Assembly: GCA_963791625.1 (NCBI GenBank)
Contig: CAWBTA010000006.1
Span: 806,001-870,000 of the forward strand
Origin: JANMCE01 sp963791625
GTDB lineage: Bacteria; Actinomycetota; Acidimicrobiia; Acidimicrobiales; Ilumatobacteraceae
Direction: 5' to 3'
DNA length: 64,000 bases
This document shows positions 26,585 through 34,470 of this stretch, in pieces. A model generated the notes under the pieces. It made no database searches. It was given only the letters and a program-made list of their open reading frames with translations, and was not told the DNA's origin. Every line of letters starts with the position of its first letter. Within the stretch, counting starts at the first letter, position 1. The position numbers were made by a program, and so were the translations under genes.

Positions 26585-26829
26585 CGACGCTCGGCCGCAC
26601 GGGTCGCGCGAGTTCGTCGCAGCACATCATCCCAGGCAACGTTTCGGCGATTTGCCGGCGTTGCGATGGTGCCGGCGAGCGAGAGAAAGTCCGTGGTTCG
26701 CGCGAGGACTGCTCGCTGTCCTTCGACGCGAAACAAGACGTCGTCGCCTTCAGCCAACCCGAGCGCATCTCGGATGGCCTTCGGGACGGTCACTTGTCCT
26801 TTCGAGCTGAGTTTCGCTGCGATCTCCAT
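26581..26829 (-). CDS. AbrB/SpoVT-type antitoxin (VapB family)
   Basis: The 82-residue protein has the swapped-hairpin DNA-binding domain at its N-terminus (AAKLSSKGQVTVPKAIRDAL, then GLAEGDDVLFRVEGQRAVLA). Its C-terminal tail should wrap the VapC active site. A strong AAGGAGG ribosome site (complement of 26834-26840) precedes the ATG, in line with antitoxin being made in excess of toxin. Confidence 0.9.
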   Translation of the reverse strand: MEIAAKLSSKGQVTVPKAIRDALGLAEGDDVLFRVEGQRAVLARTTDFLSLAGTIATPANRRNVAWDDVLRRTRATRAAERR

Positions 26830-26837
26830 TGCGCCTC

Positions 26838-26859
26838 CTTACTTTCTTCCTGTTGTAAG
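26838..26859. promoter_or_regulatory. CTTAC...GTAAG inverted repeat upstream of vapB, candidate operator
   Basis: The sequence has 5-bp arms CTTAC and GTAAG separated by 12 bases, just upstream of the vapB ribosome site. AbrB-type antitoxins with their toxins usually bind such repeats to control the operon. The arms are short, so the call is tentative. Confidence 0.35.
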
Positions 26860-27068
26860 CCTAGGGCGGTGAGGGTTGAGACACAATCCATCTGATCGAC
26901 GCGCACGAGTTCGCTCAACCGCGATCGATTGTCGACCCACCCGACTGCCGGCAATATGCGGGTGATCGATACGCCGAATTGGTCGCACCTATCGCGGTGG
27001 CACGGAGTGCTCGGGGTGGATGGCCAGATACAGCCGGCAGCGATGACGCCAGCGTCCTTCGGTCGGGG

Positions 27069-27350
27069 TCAGCCGGTCTCGGCGAGGTGTGCGTAGCGTT
27101 GTTGCGCTGCTTGTGCGGAGGTCCCGAGCAGTTTCCCGATGCGAGCCCACGACAAGCCGCCGGCACGTGCTGCTTCGACGGCTTCGACGATTTGGCGTTC
27201 AGTACGGGCGCGAGCTAGCGCCGCTCGACGAAGCAGATGTTCGGCCACGGGTGTCTCGTCGGCGGCATCGGGTTCGTAGTCCTCGAAACGTTTGGCGAGT
27301 TCGTCGGCGTGGTCGAGGATTTCTTGAATGGTTCTAGGCATGGGTATCAC
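27069..27350 (-). CDS. Small HTH protein, probable antitoxin
   Basis: The 93-residue protein ends in a sigma-factor-like helix-turn-helix (AVEAARAGGLSWARIGKLLG, then TSAQAAQQRYAHL). The N-terminus is helical and acidic, a usual antitoxin arrangement. Its GTG start lies in the stop of the upstream gene (GTGA overlap); an internal ATG at 27341 is an alternative. The pairing with a small basic-acidic partner suggests a two-gene toxin-antitoxin module, which is inference from architecture. Confidence 0.75.
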   Translation of the reverse strand: MIPMPRTIQEILDHADELAKRFEDYEPDAADETPVAEHLLRRAALARARTERQIVEAVEAARAGGLSWARIGKLLGTSAQAAQQRYAHLAETG

Positions 27351-27568
27351 CGAAGGAACTTGTCGCGGGCGGGCATGGCGTGAACGATGAACTCGACCCC
27401 TTCAGCAGACACGACACCGACTTCGAGAAGTCTCGTGGCATGGTCAGGGCCGATAAGCATGGTCAGATCGTCAAAATCGAATACTCGGATGGGGTTGCGG
27501 TAAGCGTGGAGTATGTCCTCATCGGTGACCTCGTGTTTGCGAGCACTGCCGAGGATGACCGGATCCAC
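27347..27568 (-). CDS. Small protein, probable toxin partner of the HTH gene
   Basis: The 73-residue protein (ARKHEVTDEDILHAYRNPIR, LIGPDHATRLLEVGVV, FIVHAMPARDKFLR) has a BrnT- or DUF4258-like feel: a compact alpha/beta fold with conserved His, Asp and a terminal basic segment. I recognise it as a type seen next to HTH genes in actinobacteria but cannot assign the family with certainty. Toxin first, regulator second, overlapping by 4 bp. Confidence 0.7.
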   Translation of the reverse strand: MDPVILGSARKHEVTDEDILHAYRNPIRVFDFDDLTMLIGPDHATRLLEVGVVSAEGVEFIVHAMPARDKFLR

Positions 27569-27747
27569 AACGACAAGTTAGCTTGATGCGCGAACGTTGA
27601 CAACCAAATCCGGGATACAAACGCGCCCTCGCCAGATGCCTGAACGGCCGCGCCGGGATCAGCGGGCAGCGAGGTCACACGAGGACGCTCTGCTTACGGC
27701 GTTGTACGGGTGACATACGCTCGGTATCAGCGCACGTCGCGGTGGTG

Positions 27748-28320
27748 TCAGGCGGCTGGGTCGATCGTTGCGTCGGGTGCGATGGGTACGTCGAAGCGTG
27801 CGCCGCGTAGCTCGATGGTGAGGTGGAGCGACCCGCCGAGTGCATTCACATAGCTGGCGATCGTGTTCACCTGCGCGATGCGGAGGACGAGCCGTTCGAG
27901 GCGTGACACGTGTGGTTGCGCGCGACCCCACGCTGCGGTGGCTTCGTCTTGGGTGATACCGGCGGCGAGTCGGAGCGCGGCGAGCAGGTTGTGTGTGCGC
28001 TGCCGATCGGCCAGTCCTGCTTCCACGGCATCGGCGAAGCCGGGCGCGTCAGACAGGCGTCGTGGCTCGATCTCTTCGAACGTGTCGCCGCTGGCGGTCG
28101 TGGTTGAGAACTCCAGATTGGGCACTTTCAGTGAGCGTGTTATGTGCTCCGCATTGACGGGACCGACCCGCTGCATCGCGCCGGTTCTGTGCGGGTCGAG
28201 TCGGCTTGGATGTGAGCAAACTCGTGCATAGTGGCTGCGATGTTGTCCGGGTGAGACGCCGATCGCTTGCTCATCATTGGGTGGGTCGTCTCGATCGAAG
28301 ACATAGAGATCGAAGTTCAT
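27748..28320 (-). CDS. XRE-family HTH protein
   Basis: The C-terminal half holds a Cro/cI-type HTH (LAALRLAAGITQDEATAAWG, then AQPHVSRLERLVLRIAQVNT) followed by a beta-rich tail (GGSLHLTIELRGARFDVPI), an antitoxin-like layout. The start is uncertain. ATG 28320 gives 190 residues with an N-terminus MNFDLYVFDRDDPPND that looks like the start of a different protein family. An internal ATG near residue 51 gives just the HTH part. The gene may therefore be a fusion with a decayed upstream gene. The frame is open further upstream, but that part runs antisense to a cupin gene and is rejected. Confidence 0.68.
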   Translation of the reverse strand: MNFDLYVFDRDDPPNDEQAIGVSPGQHRSHYARVCSHPSRLDPHRTGAMQRVGPVNAEHITRSLKVPNLEFSTTTASGDTFEEIEPRRLSDAPGFADAVEAGLADRQRTHNLLAALRLAAGITQDEATAAWGRAQPHVSRLERLVLRIAQVNTIASYVNALGGSLHLTIELRGARFDVPIAPDATIDPAA

Positions 28321-28433
28321 TGCGGTATGCCTGCCCGGCAGGTGTTTGAGCAGATTGCGCGGTCCGGCGGCGTCGGTGCAAGTGCGATCCGAGCGCACAA
28401 GCGCTGATCGTCGAAAGTGCGCGAGGTCGACGG

Positions 28434-28844
28434 TTAGCTCTGCGTCGGGGAGTTGCTCACGGGAATGTCGACGCGCGGCTTGTTGATCGGTTGCGTCATC
28501 TTTGTCGGGTCGACGCTGAAACCAAGCACACCTCGATACGTCGTGCCAGCGATATCGCCGTGCACCCATCCGGCACTGGCTTGAGCGAGCGTGCCGGGAC
28601 CGGCTTCGACCGTCCCGGTGGGCGTTGCGGCGCGCGCCGTGCCTTCAAGGACGTAGAGCACCGCGTCGAAGTCGTGCCAATGCAACTCCTCGTCTTCTTC
28701 CACGACGACATCTCGGACAAACCCGTACCACCCGCGAGCCTCGATCTCCGCCAAGGCCTCGGCCTCGGTCACAATGTGCCCTTCGCTGACCGTGTATTCC
28801 ATAGGCCCATCCTGACTGCTGATCGGACCGCCGACAAGGGACAT
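28434..28844 (-). CDS. Cupin-domain protein
   Basis: The 136-residue protein has a cupin barrel: EELHWHDFDAVLYVLEGTARA gives the first metal-binding motif, and ASAGWVHGDIAGTTYRGVLG the second. It is not closely similar to the cupin at 25648. ATG 28844 and an internal ATG at 28802 (MEYTVSEGH) are both possible starts. It is transcribed toward the XRE gene. Function unknown. Confidence 0.8.
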   Translation of the reverse strand: MSLVGGPISSQDGPMEYTVSEGHIVTEAEALAEIEARGWYGFVRDVVVEEDEELHWHDFDAVLYVLEGTARAATPTGTVEAGPGTLAQASAGWVHGDIAGTTYRGVLGFSVDPTKMTQPINKPRVDIPVSNSPTQS

Positions 28845-29244
28845 TGCAGCATCATTGGGATCAGGCAGGACGTCGCGGCGCGCCGGGTCGGACAGTTTGG
28901 GTTGGCCCTAAGGAAGTGACGCGCTCGTCATCGCCCGGGCTCCGGGGAACACCGACGCATACAGCGGTCGCGAAGTGTGCGCCGAACCCGTCCCCGCAAG
29001 ATGCGCACATCGCCGGTTATCGCAGTGCTGTCTGAAGGTTTCGCAGTGTCGAAGTGTGCGGGTTCCTTGCTAGCGGAGTGGAACGGTTTGCTGCCGGCAA
29101 CGAGGCCTTTGGTGACGAGGTTCGCGAAGAGGGAATGATCGAAAACGTCACCGGCTCGAACTGCGAGGTGTACCGTCGATACGCGAGTTCGTCGGGCCGT
29201 AGTGTTGCTCGGAGATGGTGTCGAGCGTGACGGCTATCGATTTT
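28845..29244. other. 400-bp region without a supported gene
   Basis: Short open frames only, none with a ribosome site or recognisable product. The region lies between the cupin start and the end of the exporter operon, and likely holds the cupin promoter and the operon terminator. Confidence 0.45.
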
Positions 29245-30363
29245 CTACGGGACGCGGAGGGTTTTGGCGGGGTCTTGGTAGGCGCCGAACAGTGCGCCGG
29301 GTAGGGCAGCGATGCATGCGGTGCTGGTGGCGAGGACGGCTGCCGAGACGGCTAGGTGTATTGCGGGGTGGCCGTATCGGGCAGCGAGGGTTGTTGTGGC
29401 GGCGAGGGTGCCTAGAGAGGCGCCGATGGCGGCGAGGACGGTGGATTCGGTTGCGAGGATGGCGAAGGTTTGGGTTCGGGTGATGCCGAGGGCGCGTCGT
29501 CGGGCGATTTCGCGCCGTTGGGTGAGGGCGTTGATGGCGGTCACGAGTGCGGTGATGGCGGCGCCGGCGCCGGTAATGCCGAGGGCGGTGCTCCGAACGC
29601 CTTTTCGGGATGAGGCGGAGATTGTCTGTTGGACGTTGGCGACGCGGGGGTCGTATTCGGTGGTGTAGTCCGCCGGGGAGCGCGTGGAGAACACGATGGG
29701 CAGCGTTTTGATCACGGTGGCGAGGTCGGCGGGGGTGTTGACGGTTATCGCGACGAGGGCGAAACCTGGGGGTGGGGTAGGGCTGGTGGTGAGCGCGCTT
29801 GTGGAGATGAGGGTCGAGATCCGGCTGTTGTCGCTGGTGGTGTAGATGCCCACGATGCCGAACTTGGTTCCTGTGACGTCGAGGCCGGACGCGAGTGGAA
29901 TCGTGGCGTTTATTCGTCTGGCGCCGTCACGGGAAATGACCGCTTCACCCGATCGAGGTTGGCGGCCAGAGGTGAGTTGGTAGGGGTCGGGACCGTCGAG
30001 TGTGCGGATGTCGAAGAATCCGATGGTTCGGTCGCTTCCGGAGATGGCCTGGTTTGTGGCTGTTGCAACGGGGGTGAGCCCGACCGCGGCCTCGATACCG
30101 GGGAGCGAGACGAGTGCTTTGACAGAGATCGAGTCGAGGAGTCCAGCAGGTTCAGTGTTGGTGGCCCGGATGAGGATGCTGCGTGACGCAGGCTCGTCGA
30201 ATTCTGCGAGCAGAGCGTTGCTGGTGCTTGTTGCGCTGCCGACGAGGTAAGTGAGCGAACCGGCGGCGATTGCCGAGGCGATGACGGTCGCGGCGGAGAG
30301 TCCTGGTCGTCGGCGTGCGTGGCCCGCCGCGGCGGCAAGGGTTCGGACGACAAGGTTCAGCAT
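29245..30363 (-). CDS. FtsX/MacB-like ABC transporter permease
   Basis: The 372-residue protein has one N-terminal membrane segment (about 20-42), a large extracytoplasmic domain and three C-terminal membrane segments (about 255-278, 300-325, 335-355) with ALTQRREIARRRALGITRTQ between them. That is the FtsX-type permease signature of MacB and LolC-like mechanotransmission exporters. It is the last gene of the operon that starts at 32386. Its start overlaps the ATPase stop. It has no fused ATPase, so it should work as a homodimer with the ATPase at 30357. Confidence 0.87.
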   Translation of the reverse strand: MLNLVVRTLAAAAGHARRRPGLSAATVIASAIAAGSLTYLVGSATSTSNALLAEFDEPASRSILIRATNTEPAGLLDSISVKALVSLPGIEAAVGLTPVATATNQAISGSDRTIGFFDIRTLDGPDPYQLTSGRQPRSGEAVISRDGARRINATIPLASGLDVTGTKFGIVGIYTTSDNSRISTLISTSALTTSPTPPPGFALVAITVNTPADLATVIKTLPIVFSTRSPADYTTEYDPRVANVQQTISASSRKGVRSTALGITGAGAAITALVTAINALTQRREIARRRALGITRTQTFAILATESTVLAAIGASLGTLAATTTLAARYGHPAIHLAVSAAVLATSTACIAALPGALFGAYQDPAKTLRVP

Positions 30364-31010
30364 GGGCTGCTGAGTTCCGTGGTGGTGTCGGTCTGCGCGG
30401 CAATGCGGGTGTCGTGGGTGACGATGATGGTTGTATGGCCGGGGCGGCGGCCGAACTCGAACAGTTCTCGAAGGACCGTTCGGGCGGTCGCGTCGTCGAG
30501 GTTGCCGGTGGGTTCGTCTGCGAGCATGACGGCGGGGTCCTTGAGCATCGCTCGGACCAGCGCGACGCGTTGGGCTTGGCCACCGGAGAGCTGTGATGCA
30601 CGTTGCGTCAGGAGGTCGGCCACGCCGAGGCGTTCGCAGAGTTGGGCAGCGTGGTTTCGGAACGGTTTGAGCCTGCGATCGAACGGGACTCCTTCGAGGA
30701 TGTTTTGTCCGACGGTCATCGAGGGTTCCAAGAGTGCGTCTTGAAACACGAACCCAATCTGTTGAGAGCGAGCGCGGGCACGTATGTGATCATTGCTCGT
30801 CGAGTGATCGCGTCCGTCGATCGTGACGGCTCCACTCGACGGACGAAGCATGAGCCCAGCGACATAGAGCAGTGTCGATTTGCCGCAACCCGATGGCCCA
30901 GTGATGGCATGGACCTGGCCCTCGGTGAACGACGCGTTGACCCGGTTCAAGATCGGTGACTCGCGGCGATACCCCACGATCACGTCGCGGAACGCGACCA
31001 GCGCCGTCAT
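30357..31010 (-). CDS. ABC transporter ATP-binding protein (MacB/LolD type)
   Basis: The 217-residue ATPase begins at ATG 31008-31010 (MTALVAFRDV), which overlaps the stop of the upstream gene. It carries Walker A GPSGCGKST, the Q loop in GFVFQDALLEPSMTV, the signature LSGGQAQRVALVRAM, Walker B VMLADEPTGNLDD and the switch His in IIVTHD. Everything needed for ATP hydrolysis is present. It energises the FtsX-type permease encoded immediately downstream. Confidence 0.93.
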   Translation of the reverse strand: MTALVAFRDVIVGYRRESPILNRVNASFTEGQVHAITGPSGCGKSTLLYVAGLMLRPSSGAVTIDGRDHSTSNDHIRARARSQQIGFVFQDALLEPSMTVGQNILEGVPFDRRLKPFRNHAAQLCERLGVADLLTQRASQLSGGQAQRVALVRAMLKDPAVMLADEPTGNLDDATARTVLRELFEFGRRPGHTTIIVTHDTRIAAQTDTTTELSSPC

Positions 31011-32065
31011 CTTCCGACCGTGGCCGGCACCTCGATCGACACCCCCGTCTCCAAGCCCCCGACCACCGCGTTCGAACCGACTTGCAACACGATGGTGATC
31101 GGCCGTTCCTTCCCCGAAGAGTCGACCACGAACAACTCGTTCTGTGCCTTGGTTCGGATCACGCCGAGTGGGATCGTCACGCCGGTCGCTGGCCCAGCGA
31201 TCGTTGCGATGGCTGATAGGGAAGTTGGGCCATCGGCGGCCAAAGCTTTGCACCATAGGTCGCAGACCAGAGGACGAGCTGTTTGTAGCGCTATCTCAGT
31301 CGTTCCGTCCGTGGTCTGCGTACGTGACGCCGAAACGGTGAACTCGAGCGTCGTATTTCCGACCGTCAGCGTGACTGCCGCACCCTGGGGCGGCGGCGCC
31401 AGCGAGCCGACGGGGGAGACCAACGTGAATCGCGGCGTCGGGTCGAGCACCGAAAGCGCCACGTCCCCAGCATTGATCAGACTGCCCACGCGTTGACCTT
31501 TTGCTGCGGCCAACGTCACCGGGAACCGCTCGAAAAACATGATCGTGCCGAGAGCCACGCCCGTCTGCGGGGAGTAACCACGCGCCTTCTGCCACGCCTG
31601 CCACGCTCTCGTCGTCGCTGCCGCCCACTTGCCGTCAACCACGAGATCAGTCGCGCCTTGCGCTACCAAAAAGGCCTGCATCTGCGCCACGTCGTCGCCC
31701 TGACTCCCCGCGACCATGTCACGAAACGCCGGGATTGCTCCCGGGACTGCGATGACGGGGACCTGGTCGACACGAAACAACTCTGCGCCTGCCTCGATCG
31801 ATACCCGGCCGTCAGCCAACAAGGTAGTGGTGATCGTGCCTGATCGGCGGTGTAACACTTCGCCTGAGGAATCCCAACGAGCCGTCACCCGAACGGGACG
31901 TTGATCGACCAACGTGCCCGTCGACGTCACGATCAAACTGGGTGCCGCAACTGTCGGAGTCTTCGGAGACGTCGACACCGCTCGCCGGCCAGACGTGAAG
32001 GCAATTCCACCAACGGCAGCAACAAACACGAGCGCCAAAACAGCGCGAGCAACGCGGCTCAACAT
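31007..32065 (-). CDS. Peptidoglycan-binding periplasmic adaptor (HlyD/MacA-like) of the exporter
   Basis: The 352-residue protein has an N-terminal signal anchor (ARAVLALVFVAAVGGIAF) and a PG_binding_1 module near residues 115-160 (AGSQGDDVAQMQAFLVAQGA, VDGKWAAATTRAWQAWQKA). The C-terminal part has beta-rich adaptor features. Adaptors in Gram-positive MacAB-like systems often carry this wall-binding module, which may position the exporter under the peptidoglycan. It overlaps the ATPase gene by 4 bp and follows the secreted-peptide gene by 33 bp. Confidence 0.82.
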   Translation of the reverse strand: MLSRVARAVLALVFVAAVGGIAFTSGRRAVSTSPKTPTVAAPSLIVTSTGTLVDQRPVRVTARWDSSGEVLHRRSGTITTTLLADGRVSIEAGAELFRVDQVPVIAVPGAIPAFRDMVAGSQGDDVAQMQAFLVAQGATDLVVDGKWAAATTRAWQAWQKARGYSPQTGVALGTIMFFERFPVTLAAAKGQRVGSLINAGDVALSVLDPTPRFTLVSPVGSLAPPPQGAAVTLTVGNTTLEFTVSASRTQTTDGTTEIALQTARPLVCDLWCKALAADGPTSLSAIATIAGPATGVTIPLGVIRTKAQNELFVVDSSGKERPITIVLQVGSNAVVGGLETGVSIEVPATVGR

Positions 32066-32098
32066 CGGTATCTCACGTCGTCATTCGACGACGCGCAC

Positions 32099-32386
32099 TC
32101 AGGTACAGTCAGCAAACCCGCTGTAGGTGGTCGACCAACTCCCGCTAACTGGTGCCGAACCAAAACGGTGACGAACCCACACGGTGTTCGGCCCTGTATT
32201 TTGCTGATAGAACTGACCGGCGGCAACATGGGTATGGAGTGCCGCCCCGAAGTCGTTCGTGCGTACCTTGAGCGATGGGCCACAGTTGAACGAACCGGAC
32301 GCGGCCGAGGCAGCGGGGGCAGTTGCGAGAATGAGGGCGGTGACAAGAAGCGCAGCCACAACCGGTCGAGAGCCATGTCGTAACAT
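32099..32386 (-). CDS. Small secreted two-cysteine protein, candidate exported peptide
   Basis: The 95-residue precursor has a clear signal peptide (MLRHGSRPVVAALLVTALIL, then ATAPAASA) and a mature part of about 65 residues rich in Gly, Ser, Thr, His and aromatics. One Cys is near its N-terminus (SFNCGPSLKV) and one at its penultimate position (SGFADCT), suiting a single disulfide. I chose ATG 32386; an in-frame TTG at 32398 adds four residues. It heads the operon with the adaptor, ATPase and permease. Size and setting resemble lactococcin-972-type bacteriocin loci, but I see no clear sequence match. Function unproven. Confidence 0.75.
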   Translation of the reverse strand: MLRHGSRPVVAALLVTALILATAPAASAASGSFNCGPSLKVRTNDFGAALHTHVAAGQFYQQNTGPNTVWVRHRFGSAPVSGSWSTTYSGFADCT

Positions 32387-32459
32387 AGTTAATTCCAATC
32401 AGGCTTGAGACGGATGACACACCATACTCCGATACTCGGCTGACTGGTAGCTTTCGTTC

Positions 32460-33068
32460 GTGAGCAACGCTGGTCCGCAGTATCGGCTTATCGCCTCTCT
32501 CGTGTGCACGGTTGCTTTGTTCGCGTGCGACTCGGGAGGCCAGGCAGATCAGAACAGAGCACCCGTCGCTCGTCCAGCGTCAACGACGCCGCCACCTCAG
32601 ACGCTCCCAGGCGAGTCCCTCAATGACGCCACCTTCCGAATCGAGGTTCGATGTTTCGGTAAGTACGGCATCTCGGTGACCAGAGATTCGCAGGGCGGAA
32701 TCACCGGCGATCTGAATCCAGGAACTACCCCAACTCGCTCCGCCCAGAACATCCTTGATGAGTGTCTCGCAGAGGTCAACCGCGCCGGACTCAACAACGC
32801 TCCCCCGCAGACTAAGGAACAACTGGCCGCCGAGTATCAACGGTGGGTCAAGTGGGCCGCATGCTTGAACGCCGCCGGCTATCAGGTTGGTTCAATCGTG
32901 AGCTACGAAGAGTACGTTGCCGGTAACACCTGGCCGGCTCCCGGCTACTTTGCCGCTATCAAGGGTTTCACAGAGGAGCAACGAGCAGCAATCGACAAAG
33001 CCTGTGAGCCGCCGGTGCCGATTCTCGATGCGCCGTCCGACCCGAAGCCAGTCCCCGTCGGGACCTAG
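32460..33068 (+). CDS. Lipoprotein divergent from the exporter operon
   Basis: The 202-residue protein starts at GTG 32460, with a signal peptide ending in the lipobox LFAC near residue 23. A Pro/Thr-rich linker and a domain with four further cysteines follow (VRCFGKYG, LDECLAEV, KWAACLNAAGY, DKACEPPVP). The cysteine pairing suggests a disulfide-bonded exterior domain. Its family is not recognised. It shares a 73-bp promoter region with the secreted-peptide gene, so an immunity or receptor role for the exported product is possible (inference). Confidence 0.78.
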   Translation: MSNAGPQYRLIASLVCTVALFACDSGGQADQNRAPVARPASTTPPPQTLPGESLNDATFRIEVRCFGKYGISVTRDSQGGITGDLNPGTTPTRSAQNILDECLAEVNRAGLNNAPPQTKEQLAAEYQRWVKWAACLNAAGYQVGSIVSYEEYVAGNTWPAPGYFAAIKGFTEEQRAAIDKACEPPVPILDAPSDPKPVPVGT

Positions 33069-33352
33069 TTGGCTATGGGTTCGAGGCGGGAAGTCCAGAG
33101 TCGCGCACAGTACCTGGATTGAATGGCCACACGCGCAGCAGCCGCTGCAATCGGCGATCGATTCACACCGAAGCATGGCGTGGATGCCAGAAAGACGCAC
33201 GGTATCGCGCTGCCGTAACAACCTGTTCGAGAACCGGCGACCCAGTGCACCAGGCCCACCAAGTGCGCTCTGTATCGGCGTGCTGTGAGCGAGGGCAAGG
33301 CTTGGTCCCCGCCTCTCCGTGAGGTTGGGTCATCAAGGAGGCCACGACGACC

Positions 33353-34267
33353 ATGACTACTACTGCTGTGCTTGTCCGCTGCGAAGATCCGCTCGACATC
33401 CGCGAACGTGGCGCTGTCACAGGGTTCCTCGCCGGGTATACCGGCACGACCCGTGTCAGCTACACCACCGACCTGCGCCTGTACACAGCGTGGTGTCTCG
33501 AGACCGGTGTCCGGTTACTGGACGCCAAGCGAGCCCATCTCGAGTTGTTCGCCCGACAGATGGAAACCGACGGTCGCATGCGATCGACCGTCGCTCGCCG
33601 GCTCTCAACGCTCGGGAGCTTCTACCGCTACTGCCATATCGAAGGCATCCTCGACCGGAACCCTGCCGCGAACGTTCGCCGGCCGAAAGTCGACTACGAG
33701 TCACGCACACTCGGTTTGGACCGCAACGAGCTCGGCGGGCTCCTCGTCCAAGCCGGACTCGGCTCGGCCCGTGATCACGCGCTGATCACCCTGCTGGCGA
33801 TGAACGGGCTACGGATCGCCGAAGCGCTCGGCGCTGACATCAGCAATCTCGACGTGGACCGCGGGCACCGCACGTTACGGATCGTGCGCAAAGGTGGCAA
33901 GCACGTCACGATTCCTCTCGCACCGCGCACCGGCCGCGCCCTCGATCTCTATATCGGTGAACGTGCGACTGGTCCCGTCTTCCTCGGCGCCAACGGGCAG
34001 CGAATGGACCGCTACGCCGCCGATCGAACCGTGAAACGGTTAGCTCGCCGGGCCGGGATCACCAAGCGCATCTCACCACACAGTCTTCGCCACTCGTTCA
34101 TCACGGCCGCCCTCGACGCCGGCGTGCCACTACGCGACGTGCAAGAAGCAGCCTCGCACGCCGATCCGCGTACCACGATGCGATACGACCGTGCCCGACA
34201 AAGTCTCGATCGGCACGCCACGTACATCGTTGCAGCGTTCGTCGCCGGCGCATCGCGCTCAGGGTGA
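33353..34267 (+). CDS. Tyrosine recombinase (XerC/D-like)
   Basis: The 304-residue protein has an N-terminal SAM-like core-binding domain (FLAGYTGTTRVSYTTDLRLY) and a catalytic domain. The catalytic residues are all present: Arg in MNGLRIAEALG, His/Arg in HSLRHSFIT and His in ASHADPRTTMRY with its final Tyr. A strong AAGGAGG ribosome site precedes the ATG. It is smaller than and distinct from the end-of-island integrase, so it may mark a second, older element or act in cassette-like rearrangement. Confidence 0.92.
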   Translation: MTTTAVLVRCEDPLDIRERGAVTGFLAGYTGTTRVSYTTDLRLYTAWCLETGVRLLDAKRAHLELFARQMETDGRMRSTVARRLSTLGSFYRYCHIEGILDRNPAANVRRPKVDYESRTLGLDRNELGGLLVQAGLGSARDHALITLLAMNGLRIAEALGADISNLDVDRGHRTLRIVRKGGKHVTIPLAPRTGRALDLYIGERATGPVFLGANGQRMDRYAADRTVKRLARRAGITKRISPHSLRHSFITAALDAGVPLRDVQEAASHADPRTTMRYDRARQSLDRHATYIVAAFVAGASRSG

Positions 34268-34470
34268 CCAGCGAGTCCGGGCGATATCGAGCGTCGATAT
34301 GGCCCGGCCCCGCCGGCTATGTGTGGTTCCGTTCCGCTTCGTCGTCGGGCAAACTCGTGCACGACGATCTAGAGAGGTCGTTGTCGGCGGTCACGAGGGC
34401 GAGGAAGGATTCATGGTGTTCAATCCCAGGGTCTGAACGCTGAGAGCCGTATCGGCCGGTCTCCGCTCCT

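Noticed and set aside
28321..28569. Extended start of the XRE gene
   Set aside because: The added 83 residues are antisense to the second cupin gene and have no domain.
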